Under the pieces are notes generated by a model. That model was not told where the DNA came from and did not search any database. It saw only the letters and a program-made list of their open reading frames with translations. The translations under genes and the position numbers were made by a program. This document shows positions 1 through 5,761 of a DNA stretch of 7,182 nt, in pieces. Numbering within the stretch: the stretch's first letter is position 1; each line of letters starts with the position of its first letter. Source of the stretch: Chloroflexota bacterium (lineage in GTDB: Bacteria; Chloroflexota; Limnocylindria; Limnocylindrales; CSP1-4); assembly GCA_013695505.1 (NCBI GenBank), contig JACDAH010000102.1, positions 1 to 7,182 on the forward strand, written 5' to 3'.

Positions 1-8
1 CGGAGCGG

Positions 9-37
9 CGCCTGGAGGAGCGTCGGCTCTCCAGGCG
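9..37. terminator. Strong hairpin downstream of the response regulator gene, possible terminator
   Basis: Positions 9-16 plus 18-21 pair with 26-29 plus 30-37, giving a 12-bp GC-rich stem with one bulged G at 17 and a GTCG tetraloop at 22-25. It lies 62 bases past the stop codon of the minus-strand regulator gene, where a terminator would be expected. No T-run follows on either strand within the visible sequence, and only 8 bases remain before the window edge. It is therefore either a U-poor terminator or a processing/stability hairpin, and it could equally serve a plus-strand gene lying left of the window. Positions 38-99 hold no gene that I can recognise. Confidence 0.45.
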
Positions 38-99
38 ACGGAGGCGGGCCGGGTCGTGATGTTGAGCGCCGGCCGGAACAAGGCGCCGGACCCGGGCGA

Positions 100-792
100 T
101 CAGCCCGAGCTGGCGTCGTCGGGCTTGGGCGGCTCGACAAGCCGGTAACGGAGGGCGAACGCGACCGCCTCGAGCTTCGAGTGAACCCGGAGCTTGCCCA
201 TGATGTTCTGGACGTGCGTCCGGAGCGTGTTCGGCGCAATGAACAGGCGCTCGCAGATGTCCGGCGTCGAGAGCCCTTCGGTCAGGGCGCGCAGGACCTC
301 GAGCTCACGGGCCGTCAGCGGCTCGACCGTCCGCCGCTCGTCGCCGCGCTCACGGGCCGCAGCCACCCGGCGGGCGATCTCGACGATCACCGAGCGGGGC
401 AGAAGTGTTTCGCCGGCATGGGCTGCCCGAACGGCCTGGACGACGTCCTCCGCCGCCCGGTCTTTGGTCAGGTAGCCGTCGGCGCCCGCCTGGATCGATT
501 CCAGGACCGTCTCGTCATCGGTCAGGGCGGTGACCATGACCACCCGGGCCGCGGGCCAGCGCGCCTTGATCGCGCGCGCCGCCTCTGCGCCCGTGCCGTC
601 GGGCAGGCGGTAGTCCATGAGCACGACATCGAGCCGATCACGGGACATCGTCCTGGAGTCGGCGACGGTCCCCGCGATCCCGACGACTTCCATATCCGGC
701 TCCCGGCTCAGGAGCGCGGACAGCGCGTCGGCAAGAAGCTGGTGGTCCTCGACGAGCAGGACGCGAATCCGCTTCGGCTCCGAGCTCAACAT
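100..792 (-). CDS. NarL/LuxR-family two-component response regulator
   Basis: Predicted cytoplasmic transcription factor of 230 aa, usual length for the NarL/FixJ class. The receiver domain (about residues 9-122) has the acidic pair E15/D16, phospho-acceptor D60 in LMDYRLPDG, switch residue T88 and K110. The C-terminal LuxR-type helix-turn-helix (about 157-219) begins LTARELEVL and has a recognition region around NTLRTHVQNIMGKL. An ORF reading reaches much further upstream (to 1218), but that part is antisense to tyrA and lies outside the receiver fold, so I start at the ATG at 792. The SD-like GGAGGG sits only 1 base from this ATG; the next codon, TTG at 789, is better spaced and may be the true start. 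No histidine kinase is visible in the window, so it is an orphan here. It is divergent from tyrA. The DNA targets and signal cannot be told from sequence; the family assignment is secure. Confidence 0.93.
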   Translation of the reverse strand: MLSSEPKRIRVLLVEDHQLLADALSALLSREPDMEVVGIAGTVADSRTMSRDRLDVVLMDYRLPDGTGAEAARAIKARWPAARVVMVTALTDDETVLESIQAGADGYLTKDRAAEDVVQAVRAAHAGETLLPRSVIVEIARRVAAARERGDERRTVEPLTARELEVLRALTEGLSTPDICERLFIAPNTLRTHVQNIMGKLRVHSKLEAVAFALRYRLVEPPKPDDASSG

Positions 793-804
793 GCCCTCCA
801 CGAC

Positions 805-819
805 GGTCGAATCTCGACC
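805..819. promoter_or_regulatory. Perfect inverted repeat in the response regulator leader, possible operator
   Basis: GGTCGA (805-810) and TCGACC (814-819) are perfect inverted repeats around a 3-base spacer. The site lies between the regulator start codon and its candidate -10 element, so it would fall in the 5' untranslated leader. A dimeric helix-turn-helix protein, perhaps the regulator itself, could bind it. It could also form a small RNA hairpin. It may be chance in GC-rich DNA. Confidence 0.3.
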
Positions 820-840
820 CGCTGCCTGTGCCGTCCGCGG

Positions 841-846
841 AGCATA
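841..846 (-). promoter_or_regulatory. Candidate -10 element for the response regulator gene
   Basis: Read on the minus strand the hexamer is TATGCT, matching TATAAT at four of six positions including TAT and the final T. It would place transcription start near 835, about 40 bases upstream of the regulator start. No convincing -35 hexamer is seen at the expected distance. This is one of very few AT-containing hexamers in the divergent region. Confidence 0.3.
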
Positions 847-883
847 CCCCCAGCGAGCTCGGACCGACGGGGCATCCGGCTGA

Positions 884-889
884 CATACT
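884..889 (+). promoter_or_regulatory. Candidate -10 element for leaderless tyrA transcription
   Basis: CATACT matches TATAAT at four of six positions and ends exactly 6 bases before the GTG start of tyrA at 896. Transcription would then start at or next to the start codon, making a leaderless mRNA, which fits the absence of any SD sequence upstream. The hexamer is flanked by direct repeats CGGCTG at 877-882 and 890-895. No clear -35 hexamer is visible. Confidence 0.4.
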
Positions 890-895
890 CGGCTG

Positions 896-1801
896 GTGCA
901 TCTTGCCTTCCTCGGCCTCGGCCAGATCGGTGGCTCCATCGCGCGGGCCGCGACGGCCACCGGGCACGCGACGCGGATTAGTGCCTGGACCCCGAATGGG
1001 GCCGGGCCTGGCCTCGCGGAATCCGACGGGATCGTCGCAGCGGCCACCGCCGCGGACGCAGTCCGGGGCGCCGATCTCATCGTTTTGGCCGCCCCCCCGC
1101 TCGCCTGTCTCGACCTGCTCGACGATCTTGGCGGGCCGCTGGGCCGGGCCCTCGCTCCGGACGCGGTGATCACCGACGTCGCAAGCACGAAAGCCTCGAT
1201 CGTGGCCCGCGCCCGCATCCACGGCCTGCGCTTCGTGGGCGGCCACCCGATGGCCGGTCGCGAGCTGGCAGGCTACCTGGCCGCCGATCCGGGCCTGGTC
1301 CGCGACCGGCCGTGGGTGATCGTTCCAGCGAGTCCAGTGGACGTGGCGGCAGACGCGCGCGTCGTCGAGCTCATCGCCGCCTGCGGCGCCCGCGCGGTGC
1401 GGATGACGGCGGACGAGCACGATGCCGCGGTCGCCTCGGTCAGCCACCTTCCCCTCGTGCTGTCGGCCGCGCTCGTCGAGACGATGTCGACCACGGCCGG
1501 CTGGCCCGAAGCGCGCCGGCTGGCCGCTGGCGGCTGGGCCGGGATGACCCGCCTCGCTCGCGGCGACGTCGAAATGGGGACCGGGATCCTCGCGACCAAC
1601 GGCGCCGCCGTTGCAGACCGACTTCGCTCGCTGCGGGCCGTCCTCGATGGCTGGCTGGCCGAGCTCGAGGCCGATGAGATCGATGCCCAGACCGTTCGGA
1701 CGCGCCTCGCGCTGGCCCACGACGCTGCCCGGTCGGGCGACGACGACACCGCGGCTGGCCGTCCGGCTGCGGACCTCGCCGACCCCGACGGCCCGCGATG
1801 A
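896..1801 (+). CDS. tyrA: Prephenate dehydrogenase (TyrA family)
   Basis: Oxidative decarboxylation of prephenate to 4-hydroxyphenylpyruvate in tyrosine biosynthesis, in the cytoplasm. The 301-aa product opens with a Rossmann motif G7-x-G9-x-x-G12 (LGLGQIGGSIA) and has the family signatures DVASTK (94-99), GGHPMAGRE (115-123) and HDAAVASVSHLPLVLSAAL (175-193), followed by a helical C-terminal domain. There is no chorismate mutase or ACT domain, so this is the short monofunctional form. At the end of the second beta strand, where NAD-specific members have an Asp, this protein has T32 (SAWTPN), which hints at NADP or relaxed cofactor use; that is inference. The start is GTG, chosen because the Rossmann strand begins immediately and a -10-like hexamer sits 6 bases upstream with no SD. 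The stop overlaps the next start as ATGA, so translation of the Nudix gene is probably coupled. Confidence 0.92.
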   Translation: MHLAFLGLGQIGGSIARAATATGHATRISAWTPNGAGPGLAESDGIVAAATAADAVRGADLIVLAAPPLACLDLLDDLGGPLGRALAPDAVITDVASTKASIVARARIHGLRFVGGHPMAGRELAGYLAADPGLVRDRPWVIVPASPVDVAADARVVELIAACGARAVRMTADEHDAAVASVSHLPLVLSAALVETMSTTAGWPEARRLAAGGWAGMTRLARGDVEMGTGILATNGAAVADRLRSLRAVLDGWLAELEADEIDAQTVRTRLALAHDAARSGDDDTAAGRPAADLADPDGPR

Positions 1802-2409
1802 CCGACGAACTCGTCCTCGTCGTCCCGACCTCGACGGTGATGGCGGCGCTAGGTGGCGGAGCATCCTGGCTCGGCATTCGCCCGGCCGGGGAGCTCGAGC
1901 TGGCCGATCTCGTCCGTCGCCACGGAACGTTCCGGCCGCGGGCCGAGATGGAGAGCGATCCCGGCTGGAAGCAGGTGATCCCGTATCCGGTCCTGCGCGA
2001 CGGCGACGCTTGGTACCTGATGCGCCGGACGAAGGCGGGCAGCGACGCTCGGCTCCACGATCGCTTCTCGATCGGCGTCGGCGGCCACGTCAATCCCGGG
2101 GACGGCGGGCTGGACGGCGACTTCGGCCCGGCGCTCCGGCGAGAGTGGCACGAGGAGCTGGAGGTGGACTTCGTGCCGGACTTCCGGTTCGTCGGGCTGC
2201 TCAACGACGATTCGAGCCCCGTCGGACAGGTCCACCTGGGGCTCGTTTACGAGGGCGATGCCGCTGGGCGCCAGGTGTTGATCCGTGAAACAGACAAGCT
2301 GAGCGGGTCGTTCGCGACCGCGGCCGAGGTCGCTTCGGTCAGCGACCGCCTCGAGACGTGGAGCCGGATCGCGTTCGAATGGCTCGACGGTCGCGCGGCA
2401 GTACGATGA
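1798..2409 (+). CDS. Nudix hydrolase, COG4112-like predicted phosphoesterase
   Basis: Predicted Mg-dependent hydrolase of a nucleoside-diphosphate-linked or related phosphate substrate; the actual substrate is unknown. The 203-aa product has a Nudix helix R115-E-W-H-E-E120-L with the metal-binding glutamates E116, E119 and E120. The preceding part of the box is unusual: the normal Glu eight residues before R115 is G107, with D106 and D108 beside it, and the final Gly is E122. Upstream segments WKQVIPYPVL (57-66), RRTKAGSDARLHDRFSIGVG (76-95) and GGHVNPGD (95-102) resemble, from memory, the COG4112 subfamily rather than MutT. It starts on the ATG that overlaps the tyrA stop, with no separate SD, and ends 16 bp before nfeD. 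The superfamily is secure; the subfamily is less so. Confidence 0.85.
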   Translation: MTDELVLVVPTSTVMAALGGGASWLGIRPAGELELADLVRRHGTFRPRAEMESDPGWKQVIPYPVLRDGDAWYLMRRTKAGSDARLHDRFSIGVGGHVNPGDGGLDGDFGPALRREWHEELEVDFVPDFRFVGLLNDDSSPVGQVHLGLVYEGDAAGRQVLIRETDKLSGSFATAAEVASVSDRLETWSRIAFEWLDGRAAVR

Positions 2410-2413
2410 CCGC

Positions 2414-2420
2414 AGGAGGT
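2414..2420 (+). promoter_or_regulatory. Consensus Shine-Dalgarno of nfeD
   Basis: AGGAGGT, a full match to the anti-SD complement, lies 5 bases before the GTG at 2426 and decides that start. It also sits inside a 7-codon reading frame (2406-2429) whose ATG overlaps the Nudix stop and whose TGA overlaps the nfeD GTG. Confidence 0.8.
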
Positions 2421-2425
2421 CGTCG

Positions 2426-3775
2426 GTGAGCCACCGTCTCGATCACCGCCGGAAAGTCGCGGCGGCACTCCTGTCCCTGGCCGGGTTGCTCCTGGCGTTC
2501 GCGGCCAATCCCGTCACGGCGGCGACCCAGGGCTCGATCGTCGTCCTGCCGGCGACCGGCGAGGTCGACGGGTTGATGGCCGACGCGATCGCGAGCGGTC
2601 TCGACAGCGCCGCCGCGAGCGGGGCAGTGGCCGTCGTGCTCCGCCTTGACACTCCCGGCGGCAGCCTCGCCGCGACCCAGCGCATCGTCACCTCGCTTCT
2701 GACCGCAAAGGTGCCCGTCATCGTGTGGGTGGCGCCGGCCGGCGGCTTCGCAGCGAGCGCCGGCACGTTCATCACCCTCGCCGCGAACCTGTCGTTCATG
2801 GCGCCCGGCACCCGGATCGGGGCGGCGTCGCCCATCGACGGCTCCGGCCAGGACATTCCCGGCGTCCTCGGCGAGAAGGTCCGCAACGACGCGATCGCCT
2901 GGATCACATCGATCGCCGAGGAGCGTCATCGGCCCGTCGGCTGGGCGGCATCGACCGTCGCCGAGGCTCATTCCGCCTCGGCGAGCGAGGCCGTAGCGGT
3001 CGGCGCGGTCGATGGGATCGCGGCCACGATCGACGAGGTCGTCGCGGCGGCCAACGGGCGGACCGTAACGGTCGCGGGGCACGACGTCGTCCTGGCCCTG
3101 ACCGGCGCGCCCGTCGAGCAGCTGGTGAGCAATCCGCTCGGCGGCCTCCTGCGCCTGCTCGCGAACCCGAACGTCGCGTTCCTTCTGTTCACGGCCGGCG
3201 CCCTCGCCCTCCTGTTCGAGATCCAGAACCCGAACGTGCTGACCGGGATCCTCGGGCTGGTCGCGATCGCCCTCGCCGCGGTCGGTTTCGTGAACCTACC
3301 GACCGATGTGACCGGGCTCCTGCTGGTCGCGATCGGGCTGGTCCTGTTCGCCCTCGAGCCGGCCATCCCCAGTCACGGGTTGCTCACGGTCGGCGGGGCG
3401 GTTGCGTTCGTCCTCGGTGGCTCCGCGCTCTACACCCAGGCGGACCGGCTCGGTCCGGCGGTCCGCGTCGCCACGCCGCTGCTCCTCGTCGCCGTCGTGA
3501 CCGCGGCCGGTTTCGGGCTCCTGATCGCGACCACCGCGATCCGGACCCGCCGGATGGCCGGCCCGCGCGAATCGATGTCCGCGCCGCTCGTCGCCGGCAC
3601 TCCCGGCGAGGTCCGCAGGCCGCTCGAGCCGATGGGCTCGGTCTACGCTCGCGGTGAGGAGTGGTCGGCGCGGACGGCCGACGAGCGCCCGCTGCCGCGG
3701 GGGACCGCCGTCCGCGTCGTCGGCAGCGACGGTCTGACCGTCATCGTCGAGCCCGCGCCGTCCGGGCTACGCTGA
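2426..3775 (+). CDS. nfeD: NfeD-family membrane-bound ClpP-class serine protease (long form)
   Basis: Membrane-anchored serine protease of the type that partners stomatins (archaeal model PH1510 with PH1511). Layout of the 449-aa product: signal peptide (1 to about 33, basic start then a Leu/Ala core, possible cleavage near VTA-A); ClpP-like domain (about 36-225) with LDTPGG (74-79), predicted nucleophile S111 in ASAGT, and predicted general base K151 in EKVRN, a 40-residue spacing like the Ser-Lys dyad of PH1510; about five membrane helices (near 250-265, 271-289, 296-312, 318-336, 349-371); and a C-terminal OB-fold NfeD domain (about 385-446) with GSVYARGEEWSA and GTAVRVVGSDGLTVIVEP. The protease domain should lie outside the membrane. 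GTG start, set by the consensus SD. The SPFH partner gene follows after 25 bp, supporting a shared role in membrane microdomains or protein quality control. Substrates are unknown. The protein looks intact. Confidence 0.9.
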   Translation: MSHRLDHRRKVAAALLSLAGLLLAFAANPVTAATQGSIVVLPATGEVDGLMADAIASGLDSAAASGAVAVVLRLDTPGGSLAATQRIVTSLLTAKVPVIVWVAPAGGFAASAGTFITLAANLSFMAPGTRIGAASPIDGSGQDIPGVLGEKVRNDAIAWITSIAEERHRPVGWAASTVAEAHSASASEAVAVGAVDGIAATIDEVVAAANGRTVTVAGHDVVLALTGAPVEQLVSNPLGGLLRLLANPNVAFLLFTAGALALLFEIQNPNVLTGILGLVAIALAAVGFVNLPTDVTGLLLVAIGLVLFALEPAIPSHGLLTVGGAVAFVLGGSALYTQADRLGPAVRVATPLLLVAVVTAAGFGLLIATTAIRTRRMAGPRESMSAPLVAGTPGEVRRPLEPMGSVYARGEEWSARTADERPLPRGTAVRVVGSDGLTVIVEPAPSGLR

Positions 3776-3789
3776 AGCCCCCACACCCG

Positions 3790-3795
3790 AAGGAG
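3790..3795 (+). promoter_or_regulatory. Shine-Dalgarno deciding the SPFH start
   Basis: AAGGAG lies 5 bases before GTG 3801. An ATG at 3799 overlaps that GTG (ATGTG) but is in another frame that closes after 34 codons of Ser/Arg-rich sequence. Spacing and protein content both favour the GTG. Confidence 0.75.
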
Positions 3796-3800
3796 TCCAT

Positions 3801-4739
3801 GTGGAACTCGCCGTCGTCCTCGCGGTCGTCGCCTTCGTCGGCGTCGTTCTGCTTGTCGTCCTGTATCTCTCGGTCCGAGTCGTGCAGCAGTACGAGAAGA
3901 TGATCGTCTTCCGGCTGGGCAAGACGAACGACGGGATGGTCCGCGATCCGGGTCTCCGCTTCCTCGTCCCAGTCATCGACCGGCCGGTCAAGGTCGACGT
4001 CCGCGAGCGGTTCATCGAGGTTCCGAGCCAGACGACGATCACGAAGGACAACGCTCCGATCAACGTCGACTTCCTGATCTACTGGCGGATCGTCGACCCA
4101 CTCAAGAGCGTCGTCAACGTCGAGAACTTCGCGGGCGCGCTCCAGGGCGTGGCGACGACGACGCTCCGCGCCGTCATCGGCGACATCTCGCTCGACGAGG
4201 TCCTGTCCAAGCGCGACCAGATCAACGAGCTGCTGCGGGTCAAGCTCGACGAGCAGACCGAGCGCTGGGGCGGCAAGGTCACGACGGTCGAGATCCGCGA
4301 GATCATCCCGCCGCGCGACGTCCAGGACGCGATGAACCGCCAGCTCACTGCCGAGCGCACGCGGCGCGCCGTCGTGACCGAGTCGGAGGGCAATCGGCAG
4401 GCGGCGATCAACAACGCCGAGGGCCAGAAGCAGTCGGAGATCCTCAAGGCCGAGGGCGAACGCCAGGCGGCGATTCTGCGGGCCGAGGGCTTCAGCCAGG
4501 CGCTGACCCGAATCTACGGCGCGGCTGCCGGGATCGACGAGAAGACGATGGCCCTTCAGTACCTCGAGGCGCTCAAGGCCCTCGGCAACAGCCCCTCGAC
4601 AAAGTTCGTCATCCCGACCGAGTTCACCCGCCTCCTCGAGCCGATCGTCGGCTACGTCGGGAGGGGGATGGCCGCCGGACCGAGCCGGGGTGCCGGTGGC
4701 GAATCGGGCGCCGGCGACGGCGGACCGACGGAGCGGTGA
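3801..4739 (+). CDS. Stomatin/prohibitin-like SPFH (Band 7) membrane protein
   Basis: Membrane scaffold protein that oligomerises at the cytoplasmic membrane and partners NfeD-type proteases. The 312-aa product has one N-terminal membrane helix (about 3-24), then the SPFH domain (about 25-185), with recognisable stretches EKMIVFRLGK (32-41), PGLRFLVPVID (50-60), DNAPINVDFLIYWRI (83-97), TTLRAVIGDISLDEVLS (120-136) and VEIREIIPPRDVQDAM (163-178). A long helical region follows with four 11-residue repeats (194-237), then the conserved ALQYLEALKALG segment and a Gly/Ala-rich tail. The set matches bacterial stomatins of the PH1511/QmcA type. It sits 25 bp after nfeD, the classic pair, and its stop overlaps the next GTG as GTGA, implying coupling to the hydrolase. 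Start by SD; GTG is used. Family assignment is secure, while the physiological role is inferred from relatives. Confidence 0.94.
   Translation: MELAVVLAVVAFVGVVLLVVLYLSVRVVQQYEKMIVFRLGKTNDGMVRDPGLRFLVPVIDRPVKVDVRERFIEVPSQTTITKDNAPINVDFLIYWRIVDPLKSVVNVENFAGALQGVATTTLRAVIGDISLDEVLSKRDQINELLRVKLDEQTERWGGKVTTVEIREIIPPRDVQDAMNRQLTAERTRRAVVTESEGNRQAAINNAEGQKQSEILKAEGERQAAILRAEGFSQALTRIYGAAAGIDEKTMALQYLEALKALGNSPSTKFVIPTEFTRLLEPIVGYVGRGMAAGPSRGAGGESGAGDGGPTER
4380..4511 (+). repeat. Four tandem 11-residue (33-bp) coiled-coil repeats within the SPFH gene
   Basis: Residues 194-237 divide into four 11-residue units, with an Glu-Gly pair recurring at 196-197, 207-208, 218-219 and 229-230 and a Gln three residues after each Gly. 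Units resemble xAEGxxQxxIL. Hendecad periodicity is typical of right-handed or straight coiled coils and is known in stomatin and flotillin relatives. The DNA repeat is diverged at the base level, so it reflects protein constraint rather than a recent tandem duplication. Confidence 0.75.
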
Positions 4740-5761
4740 CCGGGCGAGCCCCGGACAGACTGCTCGACGCGCCGCGGACCGGGCCGGACGAGGCGGGCAT
4801 GAAGGGAGCCGTCGAAGCGCTCGGCGGTGTGATCGTCCGGCTCCGATCGCGCGACGGACTGAAGCTCGCCGCCCGCTGGCTGCCCGCCGAGGCGGGCCGT
4901 GTGGCGGGCGACGACCCAGCGGAGGGTGCCGCCTGGCAGCCCGATCCGTACGAGGCGATCCTGCTCCTCCACGGCTGGACCGGCTCGATCGCGCCCGACC
5001 TCGTCGAACTCGGCCCGACGCTGCGCCGGACGGCCGGCGTCCTCGCCCTCGACTTCCGCGGGCACGGCGACTCGGCCGACGCCTGGACGACCTTCGGGCT
5101 CCACGAGGTCGAGGACGTCGCTGGCGCCCTCGCATGGTTCGGCGAACGAGGCGTCCGGCGGGTCGCGCTCGTCGGCTCGTCGATGGGTGGCGTCGTTGCG
5201 ATCGCCGCGATCGTCGTCCTCGGCGACGGGACGCTCGCCCAGGCGGATGTCGAACCGATCGCGCCGGCGGCTGCCGCTGGGCCAGCGCGACCGCTGATCG
5301 TGGCTGCGGTCGCCGAATCGATCGCCGCGGACCTTCGCACCCCGATCGCGAACCGGATGCCGCTGCCGATCGGCGGCGTCCTCCGGCGCGCCCTCGCCGG
5401 GCGGATGTTCGCGCAGGCCGGCCGGAAGGTCGGCGGCGACCTCCGGGCGACCGAGCCGGGCCGGATCATCAGCCTCGTCGAGCCGGTCCCGCTCCTCCTG
5501 ATCCACGGCGGCGCTGATCGCACCGTCCGGCCCGCCGACGGACGACGCCTTGCCGCGATGGCCGGACCGTCCGCGGAGCATTGGGAAGTGCCCGGTGCCG
5601 ACCACCGCCAGGCACACCGGACCGCACCGGCGCAATGGGACGAACGGGTGTCCCGCTTCCTCCGTGCGGCGTTCTCCGGCGCCCGGGAGGTGGTGCCTAT
5701 AATCCACGCGTCGGGCGAGCCGACCCGTGATCCCGCTTCCACCGCATCGGAAGGAGACTGA
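4736..5761 (+). CDS. Alpha/beta hydrolase fold protein
   Basis: Predicted serine hydrolase (esterase, lipase or peptidase type; substrate unknown) of 341 aa, probably cytoplasmic since no signal peptide is seen. Visible fold marks: oxyanion strand LLLHGWTGS (76-84), DFRGHGDS (106-113), nucleophile elbow G-S-S149-M-G, acid D261 in HGGADRTV, and H290 in GADHRQAH, so the Ser-Asp-His triad is complete. Residues 50-72 and 163-186 are Ala/Pro/Gly-rich insertions in loops, and the last 20 or so residues look disordered. The start is uncertain: GTG 4736 overlaps the SPFH stop (GTGA) with a weak GGAG 2 bases upstream, while ATG 4799 (residue 22) also precedes the fold and the first 21 residues look nonconserved. 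The stop overlaps the next ATG as TGATG. Its place after nfeD and the SPFH gene suggests a membrane-related role, but this is only context. Confidence 0.88.
   Translation: MTGRAPDRLLDAPRTGPDEAGMKGAVEALGGVIVRLRSRDGLKLAARWLPAEAGRVAGDDPAEGAAWQPDPYEAILLLHGWTGSIAPDLVELGPTLRRTAGVLALDFRGHGDSADAWTTFGLHEVEDVAGALAWFGERGVRRVALVGSSMGGVVAIAAIVVLGDGTLAQADVEPIAPAAAAGPARPLIVAAVAESIAADLRTPIANRMPLPIGGVLRRALAGRMFAQAGRKVGGDLRATEPGRIISLVEPVPLLLIHGGADRTVRPADGRRLAAMAGPSAEHWEVPGADHRQAHRTAPAQWDERVSRFLRAAFSGAREVVPIIHASGEPTRDPASTASEGD
5698..5703 (+). promoter_or_regulatory. Perfect TATAAT -10 inside the hydrolase 3' end, candidate promoter of the receiver-ATPase gene
   Basis: A perfect TATAAT in an otherwise very GC-rich coding region. 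A TG lies two bases upstream of the hexamer, close to but not exactly the extended -10 arrangement. No good -35 is visible at 16-18 bases. Transcription would begin near 5710, leaving a leader of about 50 bases that includes the AAGGAG ribosome site at 5751-5756, 4 bases before ATG 5761. Confidence 0.5.

Noticed and set aside
61..90. Small inverted repeat GCGCC (66-70) with GGCGC (82-86) after the regulator stop.
   Set aside because: Only 5 bp and built from GGCGCC-type sequence that is common in GC-rich DNA; the 9-37 hairpin is far stronger.
793..1218. Upstream extension of the response regulator to a 372-residue protein.
   Set aside because: The extra 142 residues are antisense to tyrA and the divergent promoter region, are low-complexity, and have no place in the NarL family architecture.
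638..1864. A 408-codon minus-strand frame over tyrA.
   Set aside because: It overlaps both tyrA and part of the regulator in other frames and shows only Arg/Gly/Asp-rich sequence without motifs.
2725..3657. A 310-codon plus-strand frame inside nfeD.
   Set aside because: Arg/Gly/Pro-rich shadow of the clearly identified NfeD reading frame.
3799..3903. ATG-initiated 34-codon frame overlapping the SPFH GTG.
   Set aside because: Ser/Arg-rich product without homology marks; SD spacing of 3 bases is poorer than the 5 bases to the GTG that gives the full SPFH protein.
3741..5135. A 464-codon minus-strand frame.
   Set aside because: Arg/Ser-rich and low-complexity, antisense to nfeD, the SPFH gene and the hydrolase; a shadow frame.
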